Shown: piece by piece, positions 42,689 through 51,429 of the stretch
Position numbering within the stretch: the first letter of the stretch is position 1
Layout: each line of letters opens with the position of its first letter
Assembly (NCBI GenBank): GCA_020725805.1
Contig: DYEF01000046.1
Span: 39,421-103,420 of the forward strand
Direction of reading: 5' to 3'
Length of the DNA stretch: 64,000 bases
Origin: Bdellovibrio sp.
GTDB lineage: Bacteria; Myxococcota; SpSt-1050
Notes under the pieces: generated by a model
Told to the model about the DNA's origin: nothing
The model's input: only the letters and a program-made list of their open reading frames with translations
Databases searched by the model: none
Position numbers and translations under genes: made by a program

Positions 42689-43620
42689 AAAAGGGTATCT
42701 TTCTGCTTTTATATATTGTTGTTCTGCTTTTGCTCATTGAAGCGGCCTGCAGGCTTTTTATGAGCCCTGTTTATATAGGCATTGAGGACCTGAAGAATTT
42801 CAGAAAGCCCGTTAATCTTGGTGAAAACAGAGCCGGCATAAAAATAGCAATGCTTGGTGACTCCTTTACATATGGTTCGAAGGTCAACGATGAGGAGACC
42901 AGCTCTTTCTATCTTGCTGAAATATTAAGAGAGAGACTCGGAAGGGAAGATATATATGTGGAGAATTTCGGTATATCCGGTACCTCTACGGTAGAGCAGT
43001 ATTACATATTCGAAAGGTATATTAAATCCTCTGATTATGACTTTGTGGTACTGAACTTCTTTATTGATGATTTCACACCGTATTATTACAACAACTCTGT
43101 TCTCAACCCGTATATTTTCTGCAGAGAGTATGAAGAAGGAGCTGAAAGACTCTTATATTATCTGAACAGACTGAGGTTCGTTGAGATGTCAATAGTTTAT
43201 ACAGATTTGTTTATTACTTATATGCACGCAGGAGTTTCTTTGACACCGGTTTCTTATATGATACAGAAGATGATGGAGAAGGATTCTCTGAGATACAGAT
43301 GTGCCAGGGAACTGCTGATTAAGATGGGAAAAGAGATAATACAAAGTAATAAAAAGGGTATCTTTGTCTTGATTCCATCGCTCACTTTATATGATTTTCA
43401 GAATCCCTATCCCGAAGAGATTGCCGGATACGAGACAATGGCAATGCTGACTGCAAAGAGAAGCGGTTTTGAGATAATCGATACTCTCACTGAGCTTAGA
43501 GATGTACTCGACCAGAGACTGATAATTCAGAACGATATACATTACAATGCAAGAGGATATGAACTGATTGCGAAACTGATCGCAGACAGAATTCTCGAGA
43601 TGATGAAGAAACAGATATGA
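42685..43620 (+). CDS. SGNH/GDSL-type hydrolase, membrane-anchored
   Basis: 311 residues with an N-terminal membrane segment (3-21), so the catalytic part is periplasmic. Block I IAMLGDSFTYG provides the serine nucleophile (Ser60), VENFGISGTS provides the glycine block, and NDIHYNARGYELIA near the C-terminus provides His286. The Asp normally three residues ahead of that His is Asn283 with Asp284 next to it, a mild deviation. Such proteins deacetylate or transesterify glycans and lipids. It sits among GT-C enzymes and an exported protein, consistent with trimming or acylating a surface glycan or glycolipid. Confidence 0.82.
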   Translation: MKKGIFLLLYIVVLLLLIEAACRLFMSPVYIGIEDLKNFRKPVNLGENRAGIKIAMLGDSFTYGSKVNDEETSSFYLAEILRERLGREDIYVENFGISGTSTVEQYYIFERYIKSSDYDFVVLNFFIDDFTPYYYNNSVLNPYIFCREYEEGAERLLYYLNRLRFVEMSIVYTDLFITYMHAGVSLTPVSYMIQKMMEKDSLRYRCARELLIKMGKEIIQSNKKGIFVLIPSLTLYDFQNPYPEEIAGYETMAMLTAKRSGFEIIDTLTELRDVLDQRLIIQNDIHYNARGYELIAKLIADRILEMMKKQI

Positions 43621-44966
43621 AAAGCATACTGATTGACAAAGTAGAGACAGACCCGCTTATTCATTACGGAGGCATCTTTAATGATATCGGGACAATACTC
43701 GTTCTGCATCTGCTCTCGTTTCTGGTCTTCATTCCTTTTGTAAAAGGAAAAAGATACTGCAATTTCCTCTTCTTTATTTCCTCTCTGATGCCGGTACTGA
43801 ATATATATTACAGAAACCATCATCAGTTTGTAGGCGGAGTCTTTCTGGGACATCTGCTGCTTATACTCGGCACTCTGTTAGTGGTCTTTCTTGCATATTG
43901 TGGCTTCGAGACTGCTGATACAAAATGGCGCATCTTCCGGGAAAAGAAGATTTTGCTCCCCTTAATCCTGATTTTCTTTCTTATCAGGGCTGTCTTTGTC
44001 TTTGGCTCAAGACCAACTGATTCCGGTATATTTTCGGGTGTTGGCGGAATTCTATATCTAAACGGCAGCTCTATGTTTAGAGACTACTGGGGCGTGGTTT
44101 CAATCGGTTCGAGATACGGACCAATGCTATACCTTGCATATCTTCCATTTGTCCCCATTGCATATATTACAAAACATCTGTTATGGGGAGATGCTCTAAC
44201 ACATTGGAACTCTGTCTCAGACGTCCCGCTTGCAGTTGCGACCTCATTTACCGGTGCACTTTTCTACGAGGGGCTTATACTCTTCATACTTATTAAATCG
44301 TTCAGAAAATTTGGTTACTATGTAGCACTTTTATATCTTCTGAATCCATTAAACTCCCTCGTTCTGTCCGTAAATGCCAACGAACTGCCGCAGACCGCAC
44401 TTTTTATAACGGGGATATATTTGTTGAGAAGCCCATTAAAATCGTCTCTCTTCTTCGTCCTCTCTTCTCTTATGAAGATATATCCGGTTCTCTCCGCTCT
44501 GCCGTTTGTATTTGCTTATGATTCGAATAAGAGGAAGAGATTTTTCTTCTTTCTGGTTCTCTTTTTTGCAGCAGGTTTTGGTTACTGGCTCTTTGAGGCC
44601 ACACTCTCGCCACCTGAACTGAGGACCAACCCGGTAAGGGATATACTCTTCTATCAGTCCGACCCCGGGCGTTACCATTCACTATGGTATTTTTCGGATA
44701 TACTGCTCGGGAAGATTCTGACCTTATTTGTGATAACTGCAACGTCAATGCTAATCTTTATGGCCGGTTTTATGGTTTACAGAAAGAAGGGCAGATTTGC
44801 TCCGCTCAGACTCTCTGTAATAGTTGTCGCTTTATTGATAATAACCAACCGCTCCCCGCACCCGGGATATTATTACTTTATGCAGACCCTGCTTTTTTAT
44901 CTCTTTTTCACATTTCAGGAGGAGCTAGGCGGGCCGGACCCAAAGGATGTCGGCGGTATTCCCTGA
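43617..44966 (+). CDS. Polytopic membrane protein, GT-C/GT87-like glycosyltransferase candidate
   Basis: 449 residues with about eleven membrane segments. After the fourth segment comes SRPTDSGIFSGVGGILYLNG and FRDYWGVVSIGSRYGPMLY, the loop pattern of bacterial polyprenyl-phosphate-mannosyltransferase-like (DUF2029/GT87) proteins. Later 'ALLYLLNPLNSLVLSVNAN' and 'SSLMKIYPVLSALPFVFAYD' fit that group too. It overlaps the SGNH hydrolase by 4 bases and is the last gene of the operon. Sugar donor and acceptor unknown; a non-enzymatic membrane role cannot be excluded. Confidence 0.65.
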   Translation: MKSILIDKVETDPLIHYGGIFNDIGTILVLHLLSFLVFIPFVKGKRYCNFLFFISSLMPVLNIYYRNHHQFVGGVFLGHLLLILGTLLVVFLAYCGFETADTKWRIFREKKILLPLILIFFLIRAVFVFGSRPTDSGIFSGVGGILYLNGSSMFRDYWGVVSIGSRYGPMLYLAYLPFVPIAYITKHLLWGDALTHWNSVSDVPLAVATSFTGALFYEGLILFILIKSFRKFGYYVALLYLLNPLNSLVLSVNANELPQTALFITGIYLLRSPLKSSLFFVLSSLMKIYPVLSALPFVFAYDSNKRKRFFFFLVLFFAAGFGYWLFEATLSPPELRTNPVRDILFYQSDPGRYHSLWYFSDILLGKILTLFVITATSMLIFMAGFMVYRKKGRFAPLRLSVIVVALLIITNRSPHPGYYYFMQTLLFYLFFTFQEELGGPDPKDVGGIP

Positions 44967-45069
44967 TAGTTTTTCTGAACTTATAAACAGATCTGTATTG
45001 CCGGATACCGGTTTGCAGTCGGTTTGTATCGCAGAAAGCATAAGGATTCGTGAAATTCGGGAGTCAATT

Positions 45070-45097
45070 TTGCTTGTATTTGCTGATTTGATAATAT
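45070..45097 (+). promoter_or_regulatory. Possible promoter of the CoA-transferase operon
   Basis: TTGCTT, 16 bases and TAATAT, about 28 bases before the ATG at 45126, which has AAGGAGGT. The 160 bases ahead of the gene hold nothing else I can identify. Confidence 0.35.
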
Positions 45098-45125
45098 ATT
45101 TTTCTGCTGTTTAAGGAGGTTATCT

Positions 45126-46115
45126 ATGCAGGAATTAAAATCCGGTACAAGAGAGCTGATGCAGTTTTATGACTGCGATGAGATGAGAGATTATTTCAGG
45201 AAGAAGGACAAATCACTCAGGAGCAAACTTACAACTGTTTCGGATGCCGTCAAAAATCTTATCTCCGATGGAGAATACATCGCTGTCGGGGGATTCGGGG
45301 GTGTCAGAATTCCTACCGCTGTCCTGCACGAGATAGTCAGGCAGAGAAAGAAGAATCTTGGTCTCTCCGGCCATACGGCTACCCACGACTTTCAGATTCT
45401 CGTGGCCGGCGAGTGCATCAACAGGTGTGATATTGCATACATAATCGGGCTCGAGGCAAGGGGACTTTCCTCGAATGCCAGAAAGGCAGTGGAGACAGGG
45501 AAGGTAAAAGTGGTCGAATGGACAAACGCCGCGCTCGCATGGAGATACAAGGCGGCAGCAATGGGAGTACCTTTTTTGCCTGCGAGAAATATGATGGGGA
45601 CGGATGTCTTCAGGTATTCTGCCGCAAAGGAGATCGAATGCCCGTTTACAGGGAAGAAGCTTGTGGCGTATCCGGCACTTCATCCGGATGTGGGGATTAT
45701 CCACGTTCACAGGTCAGATATCTATGGTAACTGTCAGATAGACGGAATTCAGATTGCAGATTACGAGATGGCGAGGGCTGCAAAGAAACTCATTATTACA
45801 ACCGAACAGATAGTTCCTACCGAGTCTATCAGAAACGACCCGACAAGGACTATAATTCCGTATTATCTCGTAGATGCCGTAATCGAGGTTCCTTTTGGTT
45901 CTTACCCGGGTAATATGCCTTATATGTACTATTCCGATGAAGAGCACCTGAAGGAGTGGCTCGAGGCCGAAAAAGACCCGCAGAGGTTTAAGGAATTTCT
46001 CGATAAGAACATTTACAATGTGAAGGATTTTTATGAATACGTCGAGATAAACGGTGGTCTCAAAAAACTTCACAAGCTGATGCAGATCGAGAAACTCACT
46101 AAAGAAGGGAGGTAA
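45126..46115 (+). CDS. CoA-transferase family I, alpha subunit (glutaconate CoA-transferase-like)
   Basis: 329 residues, strong AAGGAGGT start. YIAVGGFGGVRIPTAVLHEI is the opening glycine-rich fold; LVAGECINRCDIAYI, 'GLEARGLSSNARKAVETG' and 'HRSDIYGNCQIDG' are further family blocks. Works with the beta subunit encoded 2 bases downstream to transfer CoA between carboxylic acids in the cytoplasm. Resembles GctA, but the related IpdAB group (ring-opening hydrolases) has a similar alpha subunit, so the substrate is not certain. Followed in the same operon by the beta subunit and a zinc-binding small protein. Confidence 0.85.
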   Translation: MQELKSGTRELMQFYDCDEMRDYFRKKDKSLRSKLTTVSDAVKNLISDGEYIAVGGFGGVRIPTAVLHEIVRQRKKNLGLSGHTATHDFQILVAGECINRCDIAYIIGLEARGLSSNARKAVETGKVKVVEWTNAALAWRYKAAAMGVPFLPARNMMGTDVFRYSAAKEIECPFTGKKLVAYPALHPDVGIIHVHRSDIYGNCQIDGIQIADYEMARAAKKLIITTEQIVPTESIRNDPTRTIIPYYLVDAVIEVPFGSYPGNMPYMYYSDEEHLKEWLEAEKDPQRFKEFLDKNIYNVKDFYEYVEINGGLKKLHKLMQIEKLTKEGR

Positions 46116-46117
46116 TT

Positions 46118-46891
46118 ATGGCAGATTATAATTCAATGGAACTGATGATATGTGTTGCATCGAGATTTCTTGAAAACGGTGCGACCGTTGTGGTCGGGAC
46201 CGGAGCCCCCTGTGCAGCGGCGATGCTCGCCCAGAAGATGCACGCACCTAATCTGATGGCCTTTTTTGAGGCCGGTGCCTTTGCTCCCATTCTGCCTACA
46301 ATGCCGATATCGGTCGGTGATTCAAGGACCTTCCACAAGGCGCTTATGGCATCCGGAATGCTCGAGACGATGGAGGCCTGTCAGAAGGGTATGGTCGATT
46401 ACTGCTTCCTCGGCGGTGCCCAGATCGATATGTACGGAAACCTGAACAGTTCAATGATAGGGATCGACTATGAGCATCCGAAGGTAAGATTTCCGGGCTC
46501 GGGCGGGGCAAATGACCTGGCATCCCTCACATGGAGGACAATGGTCATTACTCCGCAGGATTCGAGAAGGTTTGTCGAGAAGGTGGATTTTATAACCTCA
46601 CCGGGATATCTTACAGGGAAGGGAGCAAGGGAGAAGGCAGGTCTTCCTAAAGGGAGCGGTCCTTATAAGGTCGTTACGAATATAGGTGTTCTGGGGTATG
46701 ATGAAGAGACCTGCAGAATGAGAATCGAATCAGTTCACCCGGGATATTCCGTGGAGGATATAAAGAAGAATACGGGTTTTGAACTCCTGCTTGCAAAGAA
46801 GATTACGGAGACGGCAAAGCCGACCGAGGAGGAGCTGAGAGTCCTGAGGGAGCAGGTTGACCCGTACAAGTATATAATAGGCAGAGGTTAA
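46118..46891 (+). CDS. CoA-transferase family I, beta subunit
   Basis: 257 residues. NLMAFFEAGAFAP carries a glutamate (Glu51) at the place of the catalytic Glu of glutaconate CoA-transferase beta, which argues for true CoA transfer rather than the IpdB-like ring hydrolases that lack it. 'YCFLGGAQIDMYGNLNSSMI' and 'RFPGSGGANDLASL' are the other standard blocks, the latter forming the oxyanion loop. Translated 2 bases after the alpha subunit with an AGGGAGG site. Probable role: activation of a dicarboxylic or aromatic-degradation acid. Confidence 0.85.
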   Translation: MADYNSMELMICVASRFLENGATVVVGTGAPCAAAMLAQKMHAPNLMAFFEAGAFAPILPTMPISVGDSRTFHKALMASGMLETMEACQKGMVDYCFLGGAQIDMYGNLNSSMIGIDYEHPKVRFPGSGGANDLASLTWRTMVITPQDSRRFVEKVDFITSPGYLTGKGAREKAGLPKGSGPYKVVTNIGVLGYDEETCRMRIESVHPGYSVEDIKKNTGFELLLAKKITETAKPTEEELRVLREQVDPYKYIIGRG

Positions 46892-46946
46892 ATATTGATT
46901 TTTACTAAAGCAGGATATATCATTTAGTCCATCCAAGGAGGAATTG

Positions 46947-47435
46947 ATGTCCAGAAAACATACGCACAAGACGAGTCTTAAGGAGTATCTCTCAACCTAC
47001 AATTTTACAAAGACGAGCAATATCAGGAAAGAGAAGGGAAAACTCTATCTCCCGAACGTCTATTGTCACAACGGACACAGGCTTATTACATCTGAGGAAT
47101 TGTTTGACGGATTTAAGGCTATAAAGATTCTCGCAATTCAGGAGACCGGCGGCAGGTATATTTACTATGTGTCTCCGATTATTAACGACCCGAGACTGAT
47201 AGGTCCGGACCTTCCGGATAAAACCCCACTCAAACTCTGCTGTCCGACCTGTCACGAGGAGCTGCAGCCACTTATTCCCTGTACCTGCAGACCCGGTGCG
47301 ATGAGAAGGGCCCTCTTCCTGACTCCGAAGGGGAAGAAGAGTTCTGCCGTCGGTGTCTGTGATACCTATGGTTGTCCGCACTCATTTGTGATCGATGAAG
47401 GCGAGATAGTTTACGAAGTAGTGGAAGAAAAGTAA
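46947..47435 (+). CDS. Small zinc-ribbon-like protein of unknown function
   Basis: 162 residues from the ATG after AAGGAGGAATTG. Cys and His are clustered in pairs: VYCHNGHRL, LCCPTCHEELQPLIPCTC and VCDTYGCPHSF, suggesting one or two bound zinc ions or an iron-sulfur site. The N-terminus is basic. There is no membrane segment and no domain I can name. It is placed between the CoA-transferase beta subunit and a PilZ gene, probably on the same transcript. A link to CoA chemistry is inferred from position only. Confidence 0.65.
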   Translation: MSRKHTHKTSLKEYLSTYNFTKTSNIRKEKGKLYLPNVYCHNGHRLITSEELFDGFKAIKILAIQETGGRYIYYVSPIINDPRLIGPDLPDKTPLKLCCPTCHEELQPLIPCTCRPGAMRRALFLTPKGKKSSAVGVCDTYGCPHSFVIDEGEIVYEVVEEK

Positions 47436-47461
47436 AAAACCAGAAAAGGGAAATAAAATAT

Positions 47462-47785
47462 ATGCATCAGGACAGAAGAACATCTCCCCGCGTCCCTGTC
47501 GATGTGGGTGTCAAGAGAAAAGGCAGTCGTTTCTTTGTGAAGTATAACGGTGATGTCAGCACGAACGGTGTCTTTCTTAATACTGCGATTCCGCTTCCCA
47601 AAGGTGAGAAGGTAGAGATCGAACTTACCATCGGCGGAGAACATCTTCATCTTGGCGGCGAAGTCCTTGCCCAGCGGCCGGAGGAGGCCGGACTCGGTGT
47701 AAGTGTGATCTTCTCAAATCTGAAGGAAGAGGAGAGAAAAAGGATCGAGGAATATATCAGTTCTGTTTGTGTAGTAAAGAAATGA
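47462..47785 (+). CDS. PilZ-domain protein
   Basis: 107 residues, a single domain. RRTSPR supplies the RXXXR part and GDVSTNGVF supplies DXSXXG, the two c-di-GMP-binding motifs of PilZ; strands EKVEIELTI and HLGGEVLAQ follow. Likely a cytoplasmic c-di-GMP receptor acting by protein-protein contact, as there is no output domain. Overlaps the thioredoxin-like gene by 4 bases (ATGA). Confidence 0.85.
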   Translation: MHQDRRTSPRVPVDVGVKRKGSRFFVKYNGDVSTNGVFLNTAIPLPKGEKVEIELTIGGEHLHLGGEVLAQRPEEAGLGVSVIFSNLKEEERKRIEEYISSVCVVKK

Positions 47786-48330
47786 CTTCCCGGAAAATCA
47801 GAACCGGATTCTTTGTTCTCTTTGTGGTATCACTTTTCCTTTTGTTTGCGGTAAAACATATAACGGACAAGGCCAACGAAGAACTTGCGAGGGCTTCGGC
47901 ATACTTCCCCGTATATCTGAATACACCGATGCCGGAGATTAGTCTGACAGATATAGAGGGCAGAAATATTACAGAGGAAGATCTAACCGGCAAAGTTGTG
48001 CTGCTCCATTTCTGGGCAACGTGGTGCAAATCCTGTGAGCAGGAGTTGTTTGGTATCTCGAAAATACAGACAGTAGAGGGTGTGAGAATCTTTTGTGTCT
48101 CCGTTGATGAAAAACCGGAGGATGCAGTAAATTTTCTGAAAGAGAGAAATCTTGGCCTGACACTTCTGTTTGACATAGAAGGTAAGGCTGCGAAGAAGCT
48201 CGGTAGCAGCAAATTTCCCGAGACCTACGTTGTAAGCAACAAAAAGATTCTTCTCAAGTTCGAAGGCCCGCGTAACTGGGAGGACAAAAATTTTACCGAC
48301 TTTATTAAGAAAACCATCGAATCCCATTGA
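47782..48330 (+). CDS. TlpA/ResA-like membrane-anchored thioredoxin
   Basis: 182 residues from an ATG overlapping the PilZ stop. One N-terminal membrane anchor (8-24), then a periplasmic thioredoxin fold: PEISLTDIEG, LLHFWATWCKSCEQEL with the CXXC pair Cys82/Cys85, and KFPETYVVSNKK with the cis-Pro. Such proteins reduce disulfides in the periplasm, for example in cytochrome c or Cys-rich protein maturation. The many Cys-rich lipoproteins in this window are possible clients, though that is inference. Confidence 0.87.
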   Translation: MTSRKIRTGFFVLFVVSLFLLFAVKHITDKANEELARASAYFPVYLNTPMPEISLTDIEGRNITEEDLTGKVVLLHFWATWCKSCEQELFGISKIQTVEGVRIFCVSVDEKPEDAVNFLKERNLGLTLLFDIEGKAAKKLGSSKFPETYVVSNKKILLKFEGPRNWEDKNFTDFIKKTIESH

Positions 48331-48367
48331 GGTCTTACCTTATAAGGTTTTTCCGTTTTGTGCGGAT

Positions 48368-48396
48368 TTGACAAAATAAATAATTTTTAATATGTT
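48368..48396 (+). promoter_or_regulatory. Promoter of the histidine kinase/response regulator operon
   Basis: TTGACA, 17 bases and TATGTT. The predicted start is about 105 bases before the ATG at 48510, giving a long AT-rich leader. A perfect 12-bp palindrome ACCTTATAAGGT followed by four T (about 48337-48352) lies upstream and may end the previous operon. Confidence 0.5.
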
Positions 48397-48509
48397 GTAA
48401 TTTTCCGGCAGGGTTTATTAATCCTTTTAAGATTATAATCACTGTATCGGGAGAGAAATATTTGTTTCAGCCATCTTTTTGAGAATATTCTGAATTTACA
48501 AGTTTGGAA

Positions 48510-50321
48510 ATGCTTTTAGGCAGACAACATTCCTTAATCCTTTTTTTCTTTCTGTTTTCTTATAATATTTGTTTTGGTGAAAGCAGGATTACTATTTCAG
48601 GAGAACATAAATTCTCGGCCGGAGATAATCTGGATTGGGCACTCCCGTCGTATGATGATACCGGATGGCAGAAAATAAAAATACCCGGAAGCTGGCAGTC
48701 TCAGGGAATAAAATCCGATAACGGTATGGGATGGTACAGAATCCGTTTTGATGCAAGGTCCCTTGCCGGACAGAGAGATTTAGGGGTTTTTCTGGGGAAG
48801 ATAGGAGACGCCGATGAGGTCTTCTTTAACGGTGTAAAGATAGGCGGCGAAGGGGTTATAGATAAAGGCTTTGTGGAGGCTACCTATAAACAGAGACTTT
48901 ACAGGATTCCGCAAAATCTGATTATGTATGGTCAGGAAAATCTTCTGGCTGTGAGAGTACTCAATACTTATCTCGGAGGTGGAATCAATGAAAGTAATAT
49001 AGTGATGGGAAATTATAATGATCTGCTTGCCGATAAGATGATTTATGAGCAGAGAAGAAGTGATATCAATACGGCATTTCTGACTTTCTATACAGTCTTT
49101 TTTATCTTCTGTGTGCTAATGTATCTGTCGGGGGTGCGTGACAGCGGATATCAGGCATTTACACTGGTTGCTCTTATATATCTTTTGGGGTATTTGCTCA
49201 GTATGGATTTTTTCTGTGAGTTGAGAAGTGTGATTATTCAAAAGATGATATTTGTTCTGACCTCACTCCTGCCGGCGAGTTTTATGTTTTTTCTGAAAAA
49301 AGCTTTTAGGGAGAAATTCTCGCTTTATGATAAGGTTGTTTTGACCCTGATAATACTTCTGTCTCTGATAATAGTCTTCCCGTTGAGTCTGAAAATGCAC
49401 AGGTTTATTGTTTTTTTGTGGTCAATATTCACATTACAGGTGGTCTTTTTGTCGTTATACTATCTGGTAAAAGCGATTGTCCGCAGGCATCCGGAGGCAT
49501 ATATCTATCTAATAGGAGTTGTTTTTTTATCTCTTGGTGTAATTTATTGGATAGCAGAGAATTTTGCAGTGATTAGCCCGTATGATATATATGGTTTTTC
49601 CTTTGCTGATTTTACTATGCCTGTAGCAATGTTGTGCTTTGTTTATGCAGTAGACCGGAGATTTGCAGCAACTGTCAGGACTCTCAAGGTCTTTGCAGAC
49701 AAAATTCTCGTCTCGCAGGAGGAGGAACGTAAGCGGATTTCAATGGACCTCCACGACGGGATAGGACAATCACTGATGTCTATCAAACTCAGACTGCAGA
49801 TGTATGATGCAACAATTCCCGCAGAAAATACAGAGGGTCGGGAGGCGGTGAAGAATATTATACAGAATGTCTCTTCTACGATTCAGGAACTGAGGGATAT
49901 TTCTATGAATATAAGACCATCGTTTATAGAAAATATGAGTTTATCCGAGATAATTAACTGGTACGGGGAGCAGTTTGCAAGAAAGACAGGAATAGCGGTA
50001 AAGACAGATGTTGGGAGTATGACTGGTCAGATACCGGATAAGACAAAGGAAGGATTATTCAGGATATTTCAGGAGGCTCTTGGAAATGTAATGAAGCACT
50101 CGGGTGCAAGTCTTGTAAAGATTTCCCTGTCTCAGGGGAGCGGATTTCTCCTTCTTTCGGTTGAGGATAACGGAAAGGGGTTTGACTTATCGGAGATGAA
50201 CAGGAAGACGGGGCTTGGGCTTTATACTATGAAGGAAAGGGCAGAGCTGCTGGGTGGTTTTCTTGAAATTGATGGTATACCTGAAAAGGGGACTGTAATA
50301 AAAGTGAGGATACCGGTATGA
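48510..50321 (+). CDS. Membrane sensor histidine kinase (NarL family, HisKA_3)
   Basis: 603 residues from an ATG two codons after a TTG. Signal peptide to about residue 22, then a periplasmic domain (25-170) with PGSWQSQGIKSDNG and 'GMGWYRIRFD', a galactose-binding-like fold as in GH2 sugar-binding or 7TMR-DISM extracellular domains. About seven membrane segments span 185-395. ERKRISMDLHDGIGQ holds the phosphorylated His415 (HisKA_3). The HATPase has FQEALGNVMKHSG and VEDNGKGFD. The stop overlaps the response regulator start as ATGA. Probably senses a carbohydrate-like or cell-surface signal; the ligand is unknown. Confidence 0.88.
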   Translation: MLLGRQHSLILFFFLFSYNICFGESRITISGEHKFSAGDNLDWALPSYDDTGWQKIKIPGSWQSQGIKSDNGMGWYRIRFDARSLAGQRDLGVFLGKIGDADEVFFNGVKIGGEGVIDKGFVEATYKQRLYRIPQNLIMYGQENLLAVRVLNTYLGGGINESNIVMGNYNDLLADKMIYEQRRSDINTAFLTFYTVFFIFCVLMYLSGVRDSGYQAFTLVALIYLLGYLLSMDFFCELRSVIIQKMIFVLTSLLPASFMFFLKKAFREKFSLYDKVVLTLIILLSLIIVFPLSLKMHRFIVFLWSIFTLQVVFLSLYYLVKAIVRRHPEAYIYLIGVVFLSLGVIYWIAENFAVISPYDIYGFSFADFTMPVAMLCFVYAVDRRFAATVRTLKVFADKILVSQEEERKRISMDLHDGIGQSLMSIKLRLQMYDATIPAENTEGREAVKNIIQNVSSTIQELRDISMNIRPSFIENMSLSEIINWYGEQFARKTGIAVKTDVGSMTGQIPDKTKEGLFRIFQEALGNVMKHSGASLVKISLSQGSGFLLLSVEDNGKGFDLSEMNRKTGLGLYTMKERAELLGGFLEIDGIPEKGTVIKVRIPV

Positions 50322-50944
50322 AAATAAGAGTTGTAATAGCAGATGACCATACTATTTTCAGGGAAGGGCTTTGCAAACTGCTTTCGAGCGAGAAAGAGAT
50401 TGAGGTCTGCGGCTATGCGTCGGGCGGCAAGGAGGCTGCAGAGATTATCCGTAGAGAGAGACCAGATGTGGCTATACTTGATGTGTCAATGCCGGACAGG
50501 AACGGTCTCGAGTTGGCAAGGGAATTACTGAGAGAAAATACCTCAACAAAGATAATTCTTCTTACAATGCACAGAGATTCCCTTACAGCCCGTAGTGCCA
50601 TCAGCTGCGGCGTCTCCGCCTATGTGCTGAAAGATAATGCATTCGACGACCTGCTCTATGCAATAAAGACTGTATTTTCGGGAGGGGTCTTTCTCAGTCC
50701 TTCAATCGCAGCATTGCTTGTGGATGAGAATATCAGGGAGAAGGGGAAACAGATTGGCCTTTCTGACAGAGAGAAAGAGGTCCTTATACTTATAGCCTCG
50801 GGGTTGAGCAATAAGGAGATTTCAAAAAAGCTCTTCATAAGCATAAAGACAGTTGAGACCCATCGTGCAAGGATAATGGAGAAGCTCGGTGCCCACAGCA
50901 CTGCCGACCTTGTGAGATATGCCGTAAAATCCGGCCTTGTGTGA
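50318..50944 (+). CDS. NarL/FixJ-family response regulator
   Basis: 208 residues. Receiver domain with Asp9, Asp10, the phospho-acceptor Asp55 (VAILDVSMPD), a Thr in ILLTMHRD and a Lys in YVLKDNAF. A linker, then the LuxR-type helix-turn-helix LSDREKEVLILIASGLSNKE and 'ISIKTVETHRARIMEKLG'. Cognate partner of the upstream kinase, coupled by the ATGA overlap. Targets are not visible in this window. Confidence 0.93.
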   Translation: MKIRVVIADDHTIFREGLCKLLSSEKEIEVCGYASGGKEAAEIIRRERPDVAILDVSMPDRNGLELARELLRENTSTKIILLTMHRDSLTARSAISCGVSAYVLKDNAFDDLLYAIKTVFSGGVFLSPSIAALLVDENIREKGKQIGLSDREKEVLILIASGLSNKEISKKLFISIKTVETHRARIMEKLGAHSTADLVRYAVKSGLV

Positions 50945-50974
50945 GACTGAATCTCCGGAACCGACAGCCCTCTC

Positions 50975-51026
50975 TGTCAGGTTTTTACCCGACAAAAAAT
51001 ACAGGATTCCACGGATTCACAGGATT
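50975..51026 (+). repeat. Hairpin plus three 9-base tandem repeats
   Basis: 50975-50994 is an imperfect hairpin (TGTCAGGT, four T, ACCCGACA, one mismatched pair). 51001-51026 reads ACAGGATTC, CACGGATTC, ACAGGATT, three copies of a 9-base unit. It lies between the stop of the NarL regulator and the orphan receiver gene and looks like an inserted intergenic element. Confidence 0.6.
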
Positions 51027-51027
51027 A

Positions 51028-51426
51028 ATGTATTTTAATAATCTACTGAATGTGGATAGTGTAAAAAAAATCCTGATAGCCGATGACCATAATATCTTCA
51101 GAAATGCATTAAAAGAATATCTGCATATGTGTTTTGACGTGGAGGTGGTTGGTGAGGCGGAAAACGGACAGGACGCAGTTGTAAATACTACAAAATTGCA
51201 TCCGGATATCGTTCTTATGGACATCTGTATGCCTCAGATGAACGGCATCGAGGCCTGTCATATAATAAAGAGCAAAATGCCCGAAGTGAAGGTATTCCTT
51301 TACAGTTTTGACACAGAACTTGTTAAGGTTTGTGCAGGAAGGGAAAATGCCGATGATATTTTTCCAAAAGATGAAATTTTTCAGAAATTAAAGGGGAATA
51401 ATTTTATCAATTACAGAAAGGAGTAG
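51028..51426 (+). CDS. Orphan receiver-domain protein
   Basis: 132 residues from the ATG at 51028. A GTG at 51052 or one at 50941 (which overlaps the previous stop as GTGA) would also open this frame; the latter would translate the GGATTC repeats. KKILIADDHNIF, LMDICMPQ with Asp65, a Ser in LYSFD and a Lys in FPKDE keep the phosphorylation site intact, but there is no DNA-binding output domain. It resembles the receiver of the regulator just upstream. Could compete for phosphate or be a decayed duplicate that lost its helix-turn-helix. Start uncertain. Confidence 0.62.
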   Translation: MYFNNLLNVDSVKKILIADDHNIFRNALKEYLHMCFDVEVVGEAENGQDAVVNTTKLHPDIVLMDICMPQMNGIEACHIIKSKMPEVKVFLYSFDTELVKVCAGRENADDIFPKDEIFQKLKGNNFINYRKE

Positions 51427-51429
51427 GTT

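Noticed and set aside
50975-50994. Hairpin after the NarL regulator as an intrinsic terminator
   Set aside because: No T run follows it on either strand; the bases after it on the plus strand are A.
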